Below are positions 34,629 through 43,110 of a stretch of 50,844 nucleotides of DNA, piece by piece; position 1 is the stretch's first letter; each line of letters opens with the position of its first letter. Where the stretch lies: the NCBI GenBank assembly GCA_050735975.1, contig JBOHVS010000387.1, forward strand, positions 1-50,844. The letters run 5' to 3'. The DNA is from DATMBL01 sp050735975. GTDB lineage: Bacteria > Desulfobacterota > Binatia > UBA9968. Under the pieces are notes generated by a model, which made no database searches, was not told where the DNA came from, and was given only the letters and a program-made list of their open reading frames with translations. Position numbers and translations under genes: made by a program.

Positions 34629-35654
34629 ATGAATAGGAGAGCTGTTTTGATCACGATTCTCATTGTTATCATCTTTGCGTTCGGCTCCGGCTATACCTGG
34701 GCCCAGGAGCATTTTTACAAAGACAAAGTGATCCGCCTAATTGTCGGGTTCTCGGCCGGAGGCGGCTTCGACACGAACGCCCGCATCATCGCCCGCCATA
34801 TGGGTAAACACATTCCCGGCAACCCTTCTATCACTGTGGAAAACATGACCGGGGCCGGCAGCCAGATTGCAGCCAACCATGTCTACAAAGCTGCCAAATC
34901 CGATGGGCTCACGATCGGCACCTTTGCCGGCGGACTCGTTATGAACCAGGTCTTCGGAAAACCGGGGATTGAATTCGATGCCAGGAAATTCGTTTATCTT
35001 GGCGTGCCGGCACAAAATCCTCCGGTTTGTGCCTTGACCAAGGCCAGCGGTATTACGGGCATCGACAAGTGGATGGCGGCTAAACAACCCGTCAAGCTTG
35101 GCGGTCTTTCCCCGGGCAATACCACCGACGATGTTCCGAAGATTCTTAAAGCCACCATCGATCTTCCTATTCAAGTGGTCACAGGGTACAAGGGAACTTC
35201 AGCCATCAGGCTGGCGGCTGAAAGTGGAGAAATCGCGGGAGGCTGCTGGGACTGGAACTCCGTCGGGTCCACTTGGCGCAAGGCCTTAGATTCCGGTGAA
35301 GTGACGGTTGTTCTCCAGACGACGCCCGCACCCCTTCCGAATCTCCCTAAAGTTCCGCTGGCTATCAGCTTCGCCAAGACTGAAGAAGCGCGCAGGCTGA
35401 TTCAAGTCGGCATCCACGAGCAATACCAAGTTCTACGACTCTACGTGCTGCCTCCCGGCACGCCTAAGGACAGAACGGAGATCTTGCGAAAAGCTTTTCA
35501 AGACACGATGAAAGATCCGGCGTTCAAGGCCGAGATGGACAAGGCCCGGCTGGACGTCGATCCTATACTGGGAAGCAACGTGGAAAAGATCGTGAACGGC
35601 TTTTTCAGCCTACCTCCTAGTCTTGTGACCAAGCTGGTGGAAATCCTTAAGTAA
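34629..35654 (+). CDS. TctC/Bug-family periplasmic binding protein (copy 1)
   Basis: A 341-residue protein with a signal peptide (about residues 1-25, cleavage near YTWA-QE). The family core IRLIVGFSAGGGFDTNARI and ENMTGAGSQIAANH is clear, with the conserved LGGLSPGNTTDDVPK. These proteins bind carboxylates or related ligands for tripartite tricarboxylate transporters, but no TctA or TctB membrane gene is near; orphan Bug proteins are common. GGAGGAGC lies before the start. It resembles the second TctC-like protein at 46.2-47.2 kb over its whole length. Confidence 0.9.
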   Translation: MNRRAVLITILIVIIFAFGSGYTWAQEHFYKDKVIRLIVGFSAGGGFDTNARIIARHMGKHIPGNPSITVENMTGAGSQIAANHVYKAAKSDGLTIGTFAGGLVMNQVFGKPGIEFDARKFVYLGVPAQNPPVCALTKASGITGIDKWMAAKQPVKLGGLSPGNTTDDVPKILKATIDLPIQVVTGYKGTSAIRLAAESGEIAGGCWDWNSVGSTWRKALDSGEVTVVLQTTPAPLPNLPKVPLAISFAKTEEARRLIQVGIHEQYQVLRLYVLPPGTPKDRTEILRKAFQDTMKDPAFKAEMDKARLDVDPILGSNVEKIVNGFFSLPPSLVTKLVEILK

Positions 35655-35680
35655 CTCAGTGCAAGGTATCGCGAGGTTTC

Positions 35681-36742
35681 ATGAAGCACGACGCAGCTCC
35701 GTTCTCTACAGCTCTAAAGGACTTGGAACGGGATGCGGCCAAGGAAAACATTGTGCCGTTTTGGACGGTCGTCGATCGCGCGCATCCCAACGAGCCGCAA
35801 CCTGCGGTCAAGCCCTTTCTATGGAAGTGGGAAACCCTCAACGATCTTCTTCAGCGGGCAGGCGAGCTGGTGGATACCGCCGAAGGGAGGGCGGAGAGGA
35901 GAGCTTTGAGCCTGCTCAACCCCGGGCTTGGCGGCCGTTATGGGACGACGCACACGCTTATCGCCGGGGTCCAAATGATACTGCCGGGAGAAATCGCGTA
36001 CGCCCATCGCCACACGCCGGACGCGTTGCGCTTCATCATCGAGGGAAACGGGGCGTACACGACCGTTGAAGGGGAAAAGGTCTACGTCGAGCCGGGAGAT
36101 CTGGTCCTGACGCCGAGCTGGTTGACTCACGACCACGGCAATGAGTCGAACGAGCCGGTGATCTGGATGGATGCGCTGGACGTCCCGTTGGTCAATCTGC
36201 TGGACGTTTCTTTTTTCGAGCAATTCAAAGGGTGGAAACAAGGGCCGAAGAAGCCGACCGAGAGCTCGCTGAAAATGTACGGCAGCGGCCTGCTCAGCCC
36301 AAGCTGGCAGAAGCCGCCGACCCAGGAAAGCTCGCCTCTGCTCGTCTACCGGTGGGGGCCCACGCTCAATGCGTTGCGGCAGCTCGCCGATGCGGAGACA
36401 AGCCCGTTCGACGACGTGGCGCTTGAATACCGAAATCCTTTCACGGGCGGTCCCGTGATGGCATCGATTTCCTGCTGCATCCAGCTCCTGAGGCCCGGCA
36501 TTCATACTCGCTCGCACCGGCACACTTCGAGTGTCGTCTATTTCGTCGCGCGCGGGCGCGGGCACAGCGTGATCCAGGAAGAGCGGTTCGATTGGAAGGA
36601 AAGAGATATTTTTGTCGTACCGCACTGGGCTTGGCATGAGCATGTGAACGAGTCTTCCGATGAGACGATACTCTTTTCAGTCCAGGACCGCCCTGTTCTA
36701 GACGCGCTCGGTCTTTACCGCGAAGAGGTGCGTGAACCGTGA
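35681..36742 (+). CDS. Gentisate 1,2-dioxygenase-like bicupin
   Basis: A 353-residue double-cupin protein of the gentisate/salicylate/1-hydroxy-2-naphthoate dioxygenase family. The N-terminal cupin has His109 and His111 (AYAHRHTPDALRFIIEG) and His150/His152 (TPSWLTHDHGNE), consistent with the Fe(II) triad. A second cupin has GIHTRSHRHTSSVVYFVARG. It would cleave a hydroxylated aromatic acid next to the carboxyl carbon. The ATG at 35681 has CGAGG upstream and lies 26 bases after the binding-protein gene. Confidence 0.88.
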   Translation: MKHDAAPFSTALKDLERDAAKENIVPFWTVVDRAHPNEPQPAVKPFLWKWETLNDLLQRAGELVDTAEGRAERRALSLLNPGLGGRYGTTHTLIAGVQMILPGEIAYAHRHTPDALRFIIEGNGAYTTVEGEKVYVEPGDLVLTPSWLTHDHGNESNEPVIWMDALDVPLVNLLDVSFFEQFKGWKQGPKKPTESSLKMYGSGLLSPSWQKPPTQESSPLLVYRWGPTLNALRQLADAETSPFDDVALEYRNPFTGGPVMASISCCIQLLRPGIHTRSHRHTSSVVYFVARGRGHSVIQEERFDWKERDIFVVPHWAWHEHVNESSDETILFSVQDRPVLDALGLYREEVREP

Positions 36743-36803
36743 CTTCGATAGTGAACTAGCCGTTCGTCAAACAAGTCAAAGCTATAAAAGGAGGAAAATA
36801 CTC

Positions 36804-37535
36804 ATGGCTCGCGTGATCGACAATCCACAGCAGTTCGCAGACGGGTTGGAGAATAAAATCGAGGATCTGATCACGAAACGGGTGTTGGAAGGGGACTTCA
36901 TCCGAGAGCTCGACGCTGGGACCTTGCCGCTAAAGGTCCTGCAAGGGTGGGCGAAGAACTGGTACACGTTCGCCCTGGAAATCAACTCGTCGATCTCCTG
37001 CCTCTATCACCGTTTCGGCAGTCTCTGTAAACGACATCCGGACGTCGAAGATATCTTCACGCAGCGGATCGGCGAAGAACTTTCTTACCCCGGCCCCGGC
37101 GGCCATATACGGACGATGGAAGGCCTTGGCACGTCCCTCGGCGTTACGCGAACGGACATGATCGAAAACCAGCTTATTCCCGATGCCCGAGGAGCGATCG
37201 ATATGTATGTTCGCACGATCTTCGAAGGCACCATTCACGAAATCTGCGCGGTCATGCTGAATGAAAAGGCTCAAGGCTCCACCGTTTTTTCAAGGATGTG
37301 CCAGTCTCTGAGGAAATCGCCCTATAACCTGACCGAAAAAGATCTCTATTATCTTTCTCTGCACGGCGAGGTGGACATCGACCACGGCGAAATCAACAAA
37401 CAACTGTTGGTCAAGATCTTGAATTATGAGCCGCTTCAGGAACGCGCGGGCTTCGGGATGGAATACTGCGCGCTGATGTGGGCGGAGATGTTCTGCCGGG
37501 TTTACGACGGTGTCTATCGGGCCTATCGCAATTGA
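36804..37535 (+). CDS. Heme-oxygenase-like (TenA/PqqC-fold) putative iron-containing oxygenase
   Basis: About 243 residues, all helical by pattern, of the TenA/PqqC/CADD-type fold. Candidate metal ligands are Glu91/Glu92 and His101 (GEELSYPGPGGHIRT), Glu141 and His145 (FEGTIHEI), His187 and Glu189, Asp191 and His194 (LHGEVDIDHGE). The pattern matches heme-oxygenase-like diiron oxidases, which do unusual C-C or C-N cleavages. The ATG at 36804 has AAAGGAGG; a longer frame from 36732 is not needed. It lies after the bicupin. Substrate unknown; a cofactor-free thiaminase-like role is less likely because of the many acid/His residues. Confidence 0.8.
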   Translation: MARVIDNPQQFADGLENKIEDLITKRVLEGDFIRELDAGTLPLKVLQGWAKNWYTFALEINSSISCLYHRFGSLCKRHPDVEDIFTQRIGEELSYPGPGGHIRTMEGLGTSLGVTRTDMIENQLIPDARGAIDMYVRTIFEGTIHEICAVMLNEKAQGSTVFSRMCQSLRKSPYNLTEKDLYYLSLHGEVDIDHGEINKQLLVKILNYEPLQERAGFGMEYCALMWAEMFCRVYDGVYRAYRN

Positions 37536-37563
37536 TCGTTGAAAGGATTGCTCGCGAAGCCCC

Positions 37564-38030
37564 GTGAAAGCCCCCGCGTTCGACTACCAAGCGCCTGAGT
37601 CCGTGCAAGAAGCCCTGGCTCTTTTGGGCGACTTCGGCGACGACGCGCGGCTCTTGGCCGGAGGCCAGAGCCTGGTGCCATTGTCAGGGCGGTGTCGCCC
37701 ACGGGATCAGCGAAGCTCCAGTACGACCAGGAAGGCCAATTGCTCACGACGTCCTATCTTACTCACTTGTTGCCTACGGCTTGTGATGTCCCTCCCGTCC
37801 ATGTGAAACACATGGAAATCCCCTCCATGCTGAATCCTATCGGGGTCAGAGGCGCAGGCGAGTTAGGCACGATCGGCGCTCCGGCCGCAATCGCAAACGC
37901 CATCGAAGACGCTCTTTCTTCTTTTGGAGTCGAGATCAGGGAGTTCCCGCTGACTCCGGACCGGCTGTGGCAGCTGGTCTCGAATACAACTTCGCTGGGA
38001 TTGGCCACTGACGCGCGGGTAAATGACTGA
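37564..38030 (+). pseudogene. Collapsed coxM-coxL-type molybdenum hydroxylase remnant
   Basis: The start (GTG at 37564, with an AAAGGA site) reads about 40 residues of a CoxM-type FAD-binding subunit, AFDYQAPESVQEAL to LLAGGQSLVP (to about 37680). Next, in another frame, is QGGVAHGISEA (from about 37685), part of the molybdenum-cofactor large subunit. A further frameshift leads to LQYDQEGQLLTT and then VRGAGELGTIGAPAAIANA, its C-terminus, ending at 38030. The rest of the medium subunit, the iron-sulfur subunit and most of the large subunit are missing. The order fits a deletion inside a coxM-S-L operon plus a frameshift. It cannot make a working enzyme. Confidence 0.85.
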
Positions 38031-39712
38031 TGGAAAAAATTTCCGCGAGCGGCGTCATTTTTGAAATCCTGCGGGCGGAGGGGGTCCGACATATCTTCGG
38101 CAATCCCGGAAGCACGGAGACTCCTTTTTTGGATGGCCTCGTGAAATATCGGGACTTGGAATATGTCTTGGGACTTCACGAAAGCGCCGTCGTCGCGATG
38201 GCAGACGGTTATGCGCGGGCGACAGGCCGACCCTCGGCAGTGAGCATCCACGCAGCGCCTGGCACCGCCAACGCGCTGGGATCGCTCTATAACGCGATGC
38301 GGGACCGCACGCCGATGGTCGTCATGGCCGGGCAGCAGTCGCAGAGGCTGTTGGCGCAGGAACCGCCGCTGGCCGGCGACACGGTCCGTATGACGCGGTC
38401 GGTCGTGAAATGGAGCTGGGAGCTTTCCAATGGGCTGGAATTGCCAACCATCTTGCGGCGCGCCTTCAGCATCGCCCGTCGGCCGCCATGCGGACCGGTA
38501 TTCCTTTCGCTGCCGAAGGACGTGCTGGAACAGGAGATCGCCTTCTCACGGCAAAGCTACCGGGTGACTGAAGACCGCTTGATCGCGCCGGCCCCGGATG
38601 AGGTGAGAAAATCCGTCGAGTTGCTGGTCCAAGCCAAAAATCCCGTCATCATTGCCGGTCCGGGGCTTTCTACCAGAGACGCCTGGAAGCCGCTGGCCGA
38701 GATTGCCGAGCGCCTGGGAGCTCCGATCTACGCAAACCCCGTCGGGTTCCCTGGAAACCATCCTCAGGTCTGCGGCCTCATCGGCTGGGATCCGCCGAGT
38801 CTGAAAAAAAGCGTCGCGGGCGCGGATCTCGTATTGATTGCCGGATACCGAATGTTCGTAAACGACCCGCTGCAGCCACTGCTCGAGCCTGGCGTTTCCG
38901 TCGTGCATTACGATGATGATGCCGCGGAGATCGACAAGAACGTGCCCGCGGCCGCGGGTGTCGTGGGGGAGCTGGCGCTCTCGCTTGGTCGCTTGAGCGA
39001 GATCTTGAAGGACCAATTAAAAGGTCGCGAAAACGAGTTTGCAACGCGTCGAGAGAAGACGCTGAGCGCTGCGGCCGCAGTGTGGAGCCAGGCGGAAGCA
39101 TCGCTGCGCGCCCGCTGGGAACAAGTTCCGATTGCTCCGGCTCGCGTCGTCGCAGCCCTAGCCGCAGCTCTTCCGGAAAACGCCGTAATCGTGGACGAGG
39201 CGGTGCGCGCGTCCGGCTATGTTAAACAACACTATCACCGTGCCGGCCCGGGACGTTACTACTACTATGACGGCGGAGCGTTGGGCTGGGGCCTCGGGAC
39301 GGCCGTTGGGATGCAGCTCGCCTTGCCCGATCGACGTGTCGTTTCAATCCTCGGCGATGGCGCGGCCTCCTTCGGCATCCACGCTCTGTGGACGGCGGCG
39401 CGCCTGAAGCTGCCGGTCCTTGTCGTGGTCCTGGACAATCATTCTTACGCGGCGGTGGTCGCTGCGCTGGTGGACTATAAAGGCGAAGCGCTGAAGCGAG
39501 GAGTTTACCCGGGGTGTGACGTAGAAGGTATCGAGTTTCCCGCTCTGGCAGCGGGCTTCGGGGTGCAGGCGAGGAGCGTATCGAACCCCGACGAGTTGGA
39601 GCCGGCACTGAGATGGGCATTGAACGTAAAGGGTCCTTCCCTTGTACACGTCAACGTCGATCCTTTTGATCTTGGTCCGGGACATCCAGGGAGGCCACGG
39701 CGCGGCTTATGA
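38030..39712 (+). CDS. Benzoylformate-decarboxylase-like ThDP enzyme
   Basis: A 560-residue ThDP-dependent enzyme of the acetolactate synthase/benzoylformate decarboxylase group. Glu51 (LGLHESAVV) should activate the cofactor. Ser28 (NPGSTETPF) and His74 (IHAAPGTANALG) fit the active-site Ser and His of benzoylformate decarboxylase. The C-terminal ThDP motif is SILGDGAASFGIHALW, with NHSY later. It would decarboxylate a 2-keto acid. The ATG overlaps the stop of the preceding remnant by one base (TGATG), a relic of coupling to a coxL-type gene. Its real substrate is unknown. Confidence 0.88.
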   Translation: MEKISASGVIFEILRAEGVRHIFGNPGSTETPFLDGLVKYRDLEYVLGLHESAVVAMADGYARATGRPSAVSIHAAPGTANALGSLYNAMRDRTPMVVMAGQQSQRLLAQEPPLAGDTVRMTRSVVKWSWELSNGLELPTILRRAFSIARRPPCGPVFLSLPKDVLEQEIAFSRQSYRVTEDRLIAPAPDEVRKSVELLVQAKNPVIIAGPGLSTRDAWKPLAEIAERLGAPIYANPVGFPGNHPQVCGLIGWDPPSLKKSVAGADLVLIAGYRMFVNDPLQPLLEPGVSVVHYDDDAAEIDKNVPAAAGVVGELALSLGRLSEILKDQLKGRENEFATRREKTLSAAAAVWSQAEASLRARWEQVPIAPARVVAALAAALPENAVIVDEAVRASGYVKQHYHRAGPGRYYYYDGGALGWGLGTAVGMQLALPDRRVVSILGDGAASFGIHALWTAARLKLPVLVVVLDNHSYAAVVAALVDYKGEALKRGVYPGCDVEGIEFPALAAGFGVQARSVSNPDELEPALRWALNVKGPSLVHVNVDPFDLGPGHPGRPRRGL

Positions 39713-39737
39713 ATTGTTTACGCAAGGAGAGACGATC

Positions 39738-40196
39738 ATGAAGAATTTTATTTTTCGCGCTCTCGTGCTCGTTTTGCTAATGCAATTTTTTGCCCTCAAA
39801 GACTTTGCGCATGCGCAGACGAAAAACTTCAAAATCGCCTACAGCGCGCTGAGTGGATCCAGCTTTCCCATATGGATCGCGAAGGATGCAAGGCTGTTCG
39901 AGAAGTACGGTCTTACCGCCGATCTCATCTACATTCCATCGAGCTCTCTTGCCTTACAGACGATGTTAGGAGGAAACGTCCAGATTATTCCTACCGCGTC
40001 TGCTCCGACCATCATGCAAGCGAAAATACAGGGCGCGGACATCAAGCCAAGCGCGGTAAAACTTGCCATCGACCTTCTGGCCGGGAAGGATCCAAAATTC
40101 AGGACGGCGCGGCCCGAAGATTTTATCGACAACAGCGTCGTTAAAGAAATCGAAGACAGCGGTTTCGTCGAGAAGCTTTACGGACGAAAAAATTAG
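39738..40196 (+). pseudogene. ABC-type binding protein gene with an internal deletion
   Basis: The ATG at 39738 starts a signal peptide (residues 1-26) and the N-terminal lobe of an SsuA/TauA/NMT1-like binding protein, FPIWIAKDARLFEKYGL and LGGNVQIIPTASAPTIMQAK. At about residue 103 it jumps in frame to the normal C-terminal end PSAVKLAIDLLAGKDPKF and DSGFVEKLYGRKN. Only 152 residues remain of an expected 320-340, so most of the second lobe is gone. The reading frame is open, hence a short product could be made, but ligand binding is unlikely. Confidence 0.75.
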
Positions 40197-40208
40197 GAGG
40201 TATTTACA

Positions 40209-40841
40209 GTGAAGACCATCAAGCAGGATACGATTCCTTCCAACACGGGGAGAACCTACATCGTTAAGAAGGGCCAGCATATCCGGGTGAGCGGGAAAAC
40301 GATCGTCGATTTCGTGCCGTTTGCCTATCCGAATGTCCGCGAGCGCTTCGATCAGTCCCGGACAAAGGCTTTTCATAGACGGATCTTCATCAGCACGGGA
40401 GATTATCTGGTTTCAAAGTTTAACAATCCCATGCTGAACATCGTGGAGGACACGTATAAAGAGGGCACCCACGACCTGCAGCGTGGAACCTGTAACGCGA
40501 GACGCTGGAGAATGCTGGAAGCCCAGGGACCCGAGGCGCTCAAGCCGTATGCGCACCGCAATCTCACCAAACTCCCGGACCATGGTTGCTGGGAAAACCT
40601 GACGGAAGCCTTAAAGCCGTACGGCGTAGCGGCCGAAGACATCCCCAGCCCTTTCAACATCTTTATGACCTTAGAGATCGACGGAAAAACGGGCGAGATG
40701 AGGGACACGACCATTCGTCCTAAAGAGACGGCGAACGTGGACATGGTAGCCGAGATGGACTGCCTGCTTGCGATCAGCGCGTGCCCGGACATGCAGGCGG
40801 GAGGAAAAGATATCGACATTTTAGTTTACGAGGCGGATTGA
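40209..40841 (+). CDS. DUF1989-family protein, first of three tandem copies
   Basis: A 210-residue DUF1989 (urea-carboxylase-associated) protein. The GTG start at 40209 has AGGAGG eight bases before it. Conserved words are IVDFVPF, EDTYKEGTHDLQRGTC, PDHGCWENLTEAL, SPFNIFMTLEID and ISACPD; the Cys and His residues probably bind a metal or form a thiol active site. Characterised members act as carboxyguanidine deiminases as a heterodimer of two such subunits. No guanidine carboxylase is near. This copy differs most from the other two. Confidence 0.88.
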   Translation: MKTIKQDTIPSNTGRTYIVKKGQHIRVSGKTIVDFVPFAYPNVRERFDQSRTKAFHRRIFISTGDYLVSKFNNPMLNIVEDTYKEGTHDLQRGTCNARRWRMLEAQGPEALKPYAHRNLTKLPDHGCWENLTEALKPYGVAAEDIPSPFNIFMTLEIDGKTGEMRDTTIRPKETANVDMVAEMDCLLAISACPDMQAGGKDIDILVYEAD

Positions 40842-40887
40842 GCGGAGAGCTTCCGGCAGCGCTTCGATAGAAAGGCGACGAAAAATT

Positions 40888-41511
40888 ATGAAAGTTCTCA
40901 AGCAGGAGACAATTCCGAACAACACCGGGCGGGCCTATGTGGTCAAAACGGGCCAGCACATTCGCGTGAGCGGAACGACGATCGTCGACTTTGTGGCCTT
41001 TAACCATTCCAACCTGCGAGATCGGTTCGATCAGGACCGGACCAAGGCCAGTCAGGATAAGCTTTTTCTTACGAAGGGCGATTTCCTTGCCAACAAGGCG
41101 AACCGGCCGATGCTAAGAATCGTGGAAGACACCTACACGGAGGGCACCCACGACCTGGAAAAAGGGATGTGCAGCACGAGCAGCTATCAGATCAAAGCAA
41201 AGCTTGGCAAATTGGATCAGTACCAGGAGCAGCCGCTCGGGGAAGTGCCGGACCACGGCTGCTGGGAAAACCTCACCGAGGCTTTGAAGCCCTGGGGCAT
41301 CGCCCCCGAGGATATTCCAAATCCCTTCAACATCTTCATGACCATGGAAATCGACGGCAAGACGGGAAAGCTTGCGCATACGGCCATACGTCCGTCGAAG
41401 ACGGCCCATGTCGAACTGGAAGCAGAGATCGATTGCCTGATCGGGATCAGCGCGTGCCCGGATACCAACGTGGGCGGAAAGCCGGTGGATGTCATGGTCT
41501 ACGAGGATTAA
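40888..41511 (+). CDS. DUF1989-family protein, second of three tandem copies
   Basis: A 207-residue DUF1989 protein, starting MKVLKQETIPNNTGRAYVVK. The words EDTYTEGTHDLEKGMCSTSSY, PDHGCWENLTEAL, NPFNIFMTMEIDGK and GISACPD carry the conserved Cys, His and Asp residues. It is closer to the third copy than to the first by eye. It follows the first copy by 46 bases and is followed by an ornithine-cyclodeaminase remnant. Role as for the family; substrate unknown. Confidence 0.88.
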   Translation: MKVLKQETIPNNTGRAYVVKTGQHIRVSGTTIVDFVAFNHSNLRDRFDQDRTKASQDKLFLTKGDFLANKANRPMLRIVEDTYTEGTHDLEKGMCSTSSYQIKAKLGKLDQYQEQPLGEVPDHGCWENLTEALKPWGIAPEDIPNPFNIFMTMEIDGKTGKLAHTAIRPSKTAHVELEAEIDCLIGISACPDTNVGGKPVDVMVYED

Positions 41512-41525
41512 ACGAGGAATATCGC

Positions 41526-41726
41526 ATGGCGCTACTGATCAACAATGAGCTCGCGGCTGAACTCATGAGCATGCAGGGGTGCCTCGACGCTTTAGAGAGT
41601 GTTCTTAAGGAACAGTGTAGAGGAGAGGCGGCGGATCGGAACAAATCCAGAACGTAATGTCTATGCCTACGTTCACCCCTGAAGAGTCTTCAATTAGCGG
41701 GTACTCAAAAAAGGAAGGCGGTCGAT
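41526..41726 (+). pseudogene. Ornithine cyclodeaminase N-terminal remnant
   Basis: With a good site (ACGAGGAA) the ATG at 41526 reads MALLINNELAAELMSMQGCL and then VLKEQCRGEAADRNKSRT before a stop at 41655. This is the N-terminal helix and substrate loop of the ornithine cyclodeaminase/mu-crystallin family. Past the stop, two other frames read NVY then MPTFTPEESS, so the expected RTNVYMPT sequence is broken by at least two frameshifts. About 280 residues of the enzyme are absent. A decayed gene, not a working one. Confidence 0.7.
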
Positions 41727-42347
41727 ATGAAGGTTATTTCACAAGCGACGATCCAACCCAACACGGGCTGGACCGGCACTGTCAAAAAGGGGCAGCGGAT
41801 TCGAGTAAGTGGCTTGAACATCGTCGATTTTGTCGTCTTTAATCACGACAATCTCCGAGAACGTCTCGACGCTTCTAGAACCCGAGGCAATCAAGGAAAG
41901 CTCTATATCACTACCGGGGATTATCTAATCTCCAAATTCAACCGTCCCATGATGAAGATTGTGGAAGATACCTATACGGAAGGGACGCATGATTTGGAAA
42001 AAGGGATGTGCAGCGGGTACAGTTACCAGCGAAAGGCGCGGCTCGGCCGGATGGGCGAATATCCTCGACCGATCCGTGAGGTTCCCGATCACGGTTGCTG
42101 GGAAACCCTTTCGCAGGTTTTGCAACCCTGGAATATTTTACCCGAGGACATTCCCAGTCCTTTCAACATATTCATGACGATGGAGATCGACGGCAAAACC
42201 GGCAGACTAGGCAACACAACGATCCGACCTTCCAAACCGGCGCATGTCGATCTAGAGGCCGAAATGGACTGTCTTGTCGGCATCAGCGCGTGCCCGGATC
42301 TCATGATAGATGCCAAACCGGTGGACCTCGTTATCTACGATAGCTAA
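41727..42347 (+). CDS. DUF1989-family protein, third of three tandem copies
   Basis: A 206-residue DUF1989 protein, starting MKVISQATIQPNTGWTGTVK, with AAGGAAGG upstream. It has EDTYTEGTHDLEKGMCSGYSY, PDHGCWETLSQVL, SPFNIFMTMEIDGKTGRLGN and GISACPD. Two of the three copies together could make the heterodimer known for the family. It is followed 36 bases later by the aldolase gene. Confidence 0.88.
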   Translation: MKVISQATIQPNTGWTGTVKKGQRIRVSGLNIVDFVVFNHDNLRERLDASRTRGNQGKLYITTGDYLISKFNRPMMKIVEDTYTEGTHDLEKGMCSGYSYQRKARLGRMGEYPRPIREVPDHGCWETLSQVLQPWNILPEDIPSPFNIFMTMEIDGKTGRLGNTTIRPSKPAHVDLEAEMDCLVGISACPDLMIDAKPVDLVIYDS

Positions 42348-42383
42348 GAAAGAGGGCTTATTTGAATTCACTGAGGAGGAAAA

Positions 42384-43073
42384 ATGGCTGACATTGCGGA
42401 ATTGAAGAAGCGTTTGGTAAAAGCCAGCCGAGTGTTGGAGAACGAAGGGCTCGTGGATCACTTCGGTCACGCGAGTGTCCGTATTCCCGGGAAAGACGCC
42501 TTTCTGATCAAGGCGGGCTGGATATCGAATGCGACGCTGAAGGAAGAAGATATTCTGGTGGTCGACTTCATGGGAAAAAAGCTCGAGGGACAGAAAAACG
42601 CGCCGAAAGAATCCATCATGCATGGAATTATCTACCGCGAGCGTGCGGACGTAAACGGGGTGGTTCACTCCCATCCTCCCATGGCGGTTGCGCTTGCAGC
42701 GATAGGAGAAGAGGGATTGCCTCTGTATAATCAGACTGCGGTCTTTTATGACAAAGTTCCAATTTTCCAGACTCCGGATTTAATCGGAACGGAGGAACTC
42801 GCTCTGGGCTTAGCCAAAAAGTTAGACCAGAGGGTAGCCGTGATGATCTGGGGGCATGGCGCCACGACGGTGGGAAGCAGCGTCGAAGACGCTACCGTCA
42901 ACTCCATCTACCTAGAGAGGAACTCCCAGATGCAGCTTATGGCGCATGCAGCCGGAAAACCGAAGCCTCTGAGGAGAGAGTACGCCAAAGGATACGTGGA
43001 CAACGTGCATGGCCCGCTGTTCAAATACATCTGGGATTACTATGAAGAGCGATTGGAGAGAGGCAAGAGATAA
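42384..43073 (+). CDS. Class II aldolase/adducin-family protein
   Basis: A 229-residue protein of the fuculose-phosphate aldolase/ribulose-phosphate epimerase fold. Zn ligands are His95 and His97 (VVHSHPPM) with a third in WGHGATTVG near residue 160; Glu76 (KESIMH) is in the usual catalytic place. Such proteins in aromatic clusters often act as decarboxylases or retro-aldolases on ring-cleavage products or sugar acids. TGAGGAGG lies before the start. The gene lies between DUF1989 and UbiD genes. Confidence 0.88.
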   Translation: MADIAELKKRLVKASRVLENEGLVDHFGHASVRIPGKDAFLIKAGWISNATLKEEDILVVDFMGKKLEGQKNAPKESIMHGIIYRERADVNGVVHSHPPMAVALAAIGEEGLPLYNQTAVFYDKVPIFQTPDLIGTEELALGLAKKLDQRVAVMIWGHGATTVGSSVEDATVNSIYLERNSQMQLMAHAAGKPKPLRREYAKGYVDNVHGPLFKYIWDYYEERLERGKR

Positions 43074-43110
43074 AACCTGCCGGATCGGCTCTTTCAGCTA
43101 GGAAAGAAAA

